The translations under genes and the position numbers were made by a program. The notes beneath the pieces are model-generated. The model was not told the DNA's origin and made no database searches. It saw only the letters and a program-made list of their open reading frames with translations. Below are positions 5,437 to 5,472 of a DNA stretch of 5,472 bases, piece by piece (within the stretch, counting starts at the first letter, position 1; every line of letters begins with the position of its first letter). The DNA comes from Bacillota bacterium. GTDB lineage: Bacteria > Bacillota > Clostridia > Christensenellales > Borkfalkiaceae. The stretch lies in NCBI GenBank assembly GCA_003343765.1, contig QAKO01000089.1:1-5472 (forward strand), given 5' to 3'.

Positions 5437-5472
5437 CGAACTCGTGTTACCGCCGTGAAAGGGCGATGTCTT
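5418..5472 (-). tRNA. tRNA-Glu (anticodon UUC), 3' part; 5' end beyond the window
   Basis: Read on the minus strand, the sequence gives the end of the D-arm, then the anticodon stem-loop TCGCC-CTTTCAC-GGCGG with anticodon TTC (plus-strand 5457-5459). A short variable region TAAC follows, then the T-arm ACGAG-TTCGATT-CTCGT, the acceptor strand CGGGGTC, the discriminator A and an encoded CCA (5420-5418). The anticodon and the overall sequence fit bacterial tRNA-Glu. The first roughly 20 bases, with the 5' acceptor strand and most of the D-arm, lie to the right of the window. Confidence 0.92.

Overview
The window (5472 bases) holds the end of one gene, three complete genes and the start of a tRNA region. 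It looks like chromosomal DNA of a Gram-positive, Clostridia-like bacterium (Bacillota), perhaps an uncultured gut lineage. The basis is moderate GC coding DNA with AT-rich spacers, good GGAG/GGAGG ribosome binding sites, strong hairpin-plus-T terminators after most units, an encoded CCA on the tRNA, and a CzrA/SmtB-type repressor next to a CadA/ZntA-type pump. The taxonomic guess is inference; there is no rRNA or other decisive marker.

Layout. Positions 1-552 carry the 3' part of an RluA-family pseudouridine synthase, closed by a terminator at 599-628. Positions 644-3190 form a metal-resistance operon: a promoter overlapped by a perfect 10-base inverted repeat, an ArsR/SmtB-family metal sensor (717-1085), and five bases later a P1B-2 heavy-metal ATPase (1091-3190). 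Zn(II), Cd(II) or Pb(II) would release the repressor from the dyad and induce both its own gene and the pump, which exports the metal from the cytoplasm. A strong terminator at 3341-3383 ends this unit.

The spacer from 3191 to 3633 contains no credible gene. Its second half has an extended -10 promoter (3474-3502) and a leader of about 125 bases with three consecutive inverted repeats. The leader runs into an AzgA/PbuG-type NCS2 nucleobase permease (3634-5175), probably for hypoxanthine, guanine or adenine. No purine riboswitch is recognisable there, so control of this gene may rest on the unusual hairpin leader.

After the permease terminator (5206-5252) comes the most curious part of the window. 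A tRNA-Glu(UUC) gene enters from the right on the minus strand (5418-5472, truncated by the window end) and has its own terminator at 5380-5420. A 31-base exact copy of its 3' tail plus part of the terminator arm lies 163 bases away at 5243-5273. This resembles an attachment-site scar or a tRNA-tail-containing intergenic repeat. The intervening sequence can fold into a long stem on the minus strand.

I did not find a clearly new multi-gene system. The best leads are the tRNA-tail duplication, the permease leader and the Cys-for-Glu/His variant of the sensor's alpha5 metal site.
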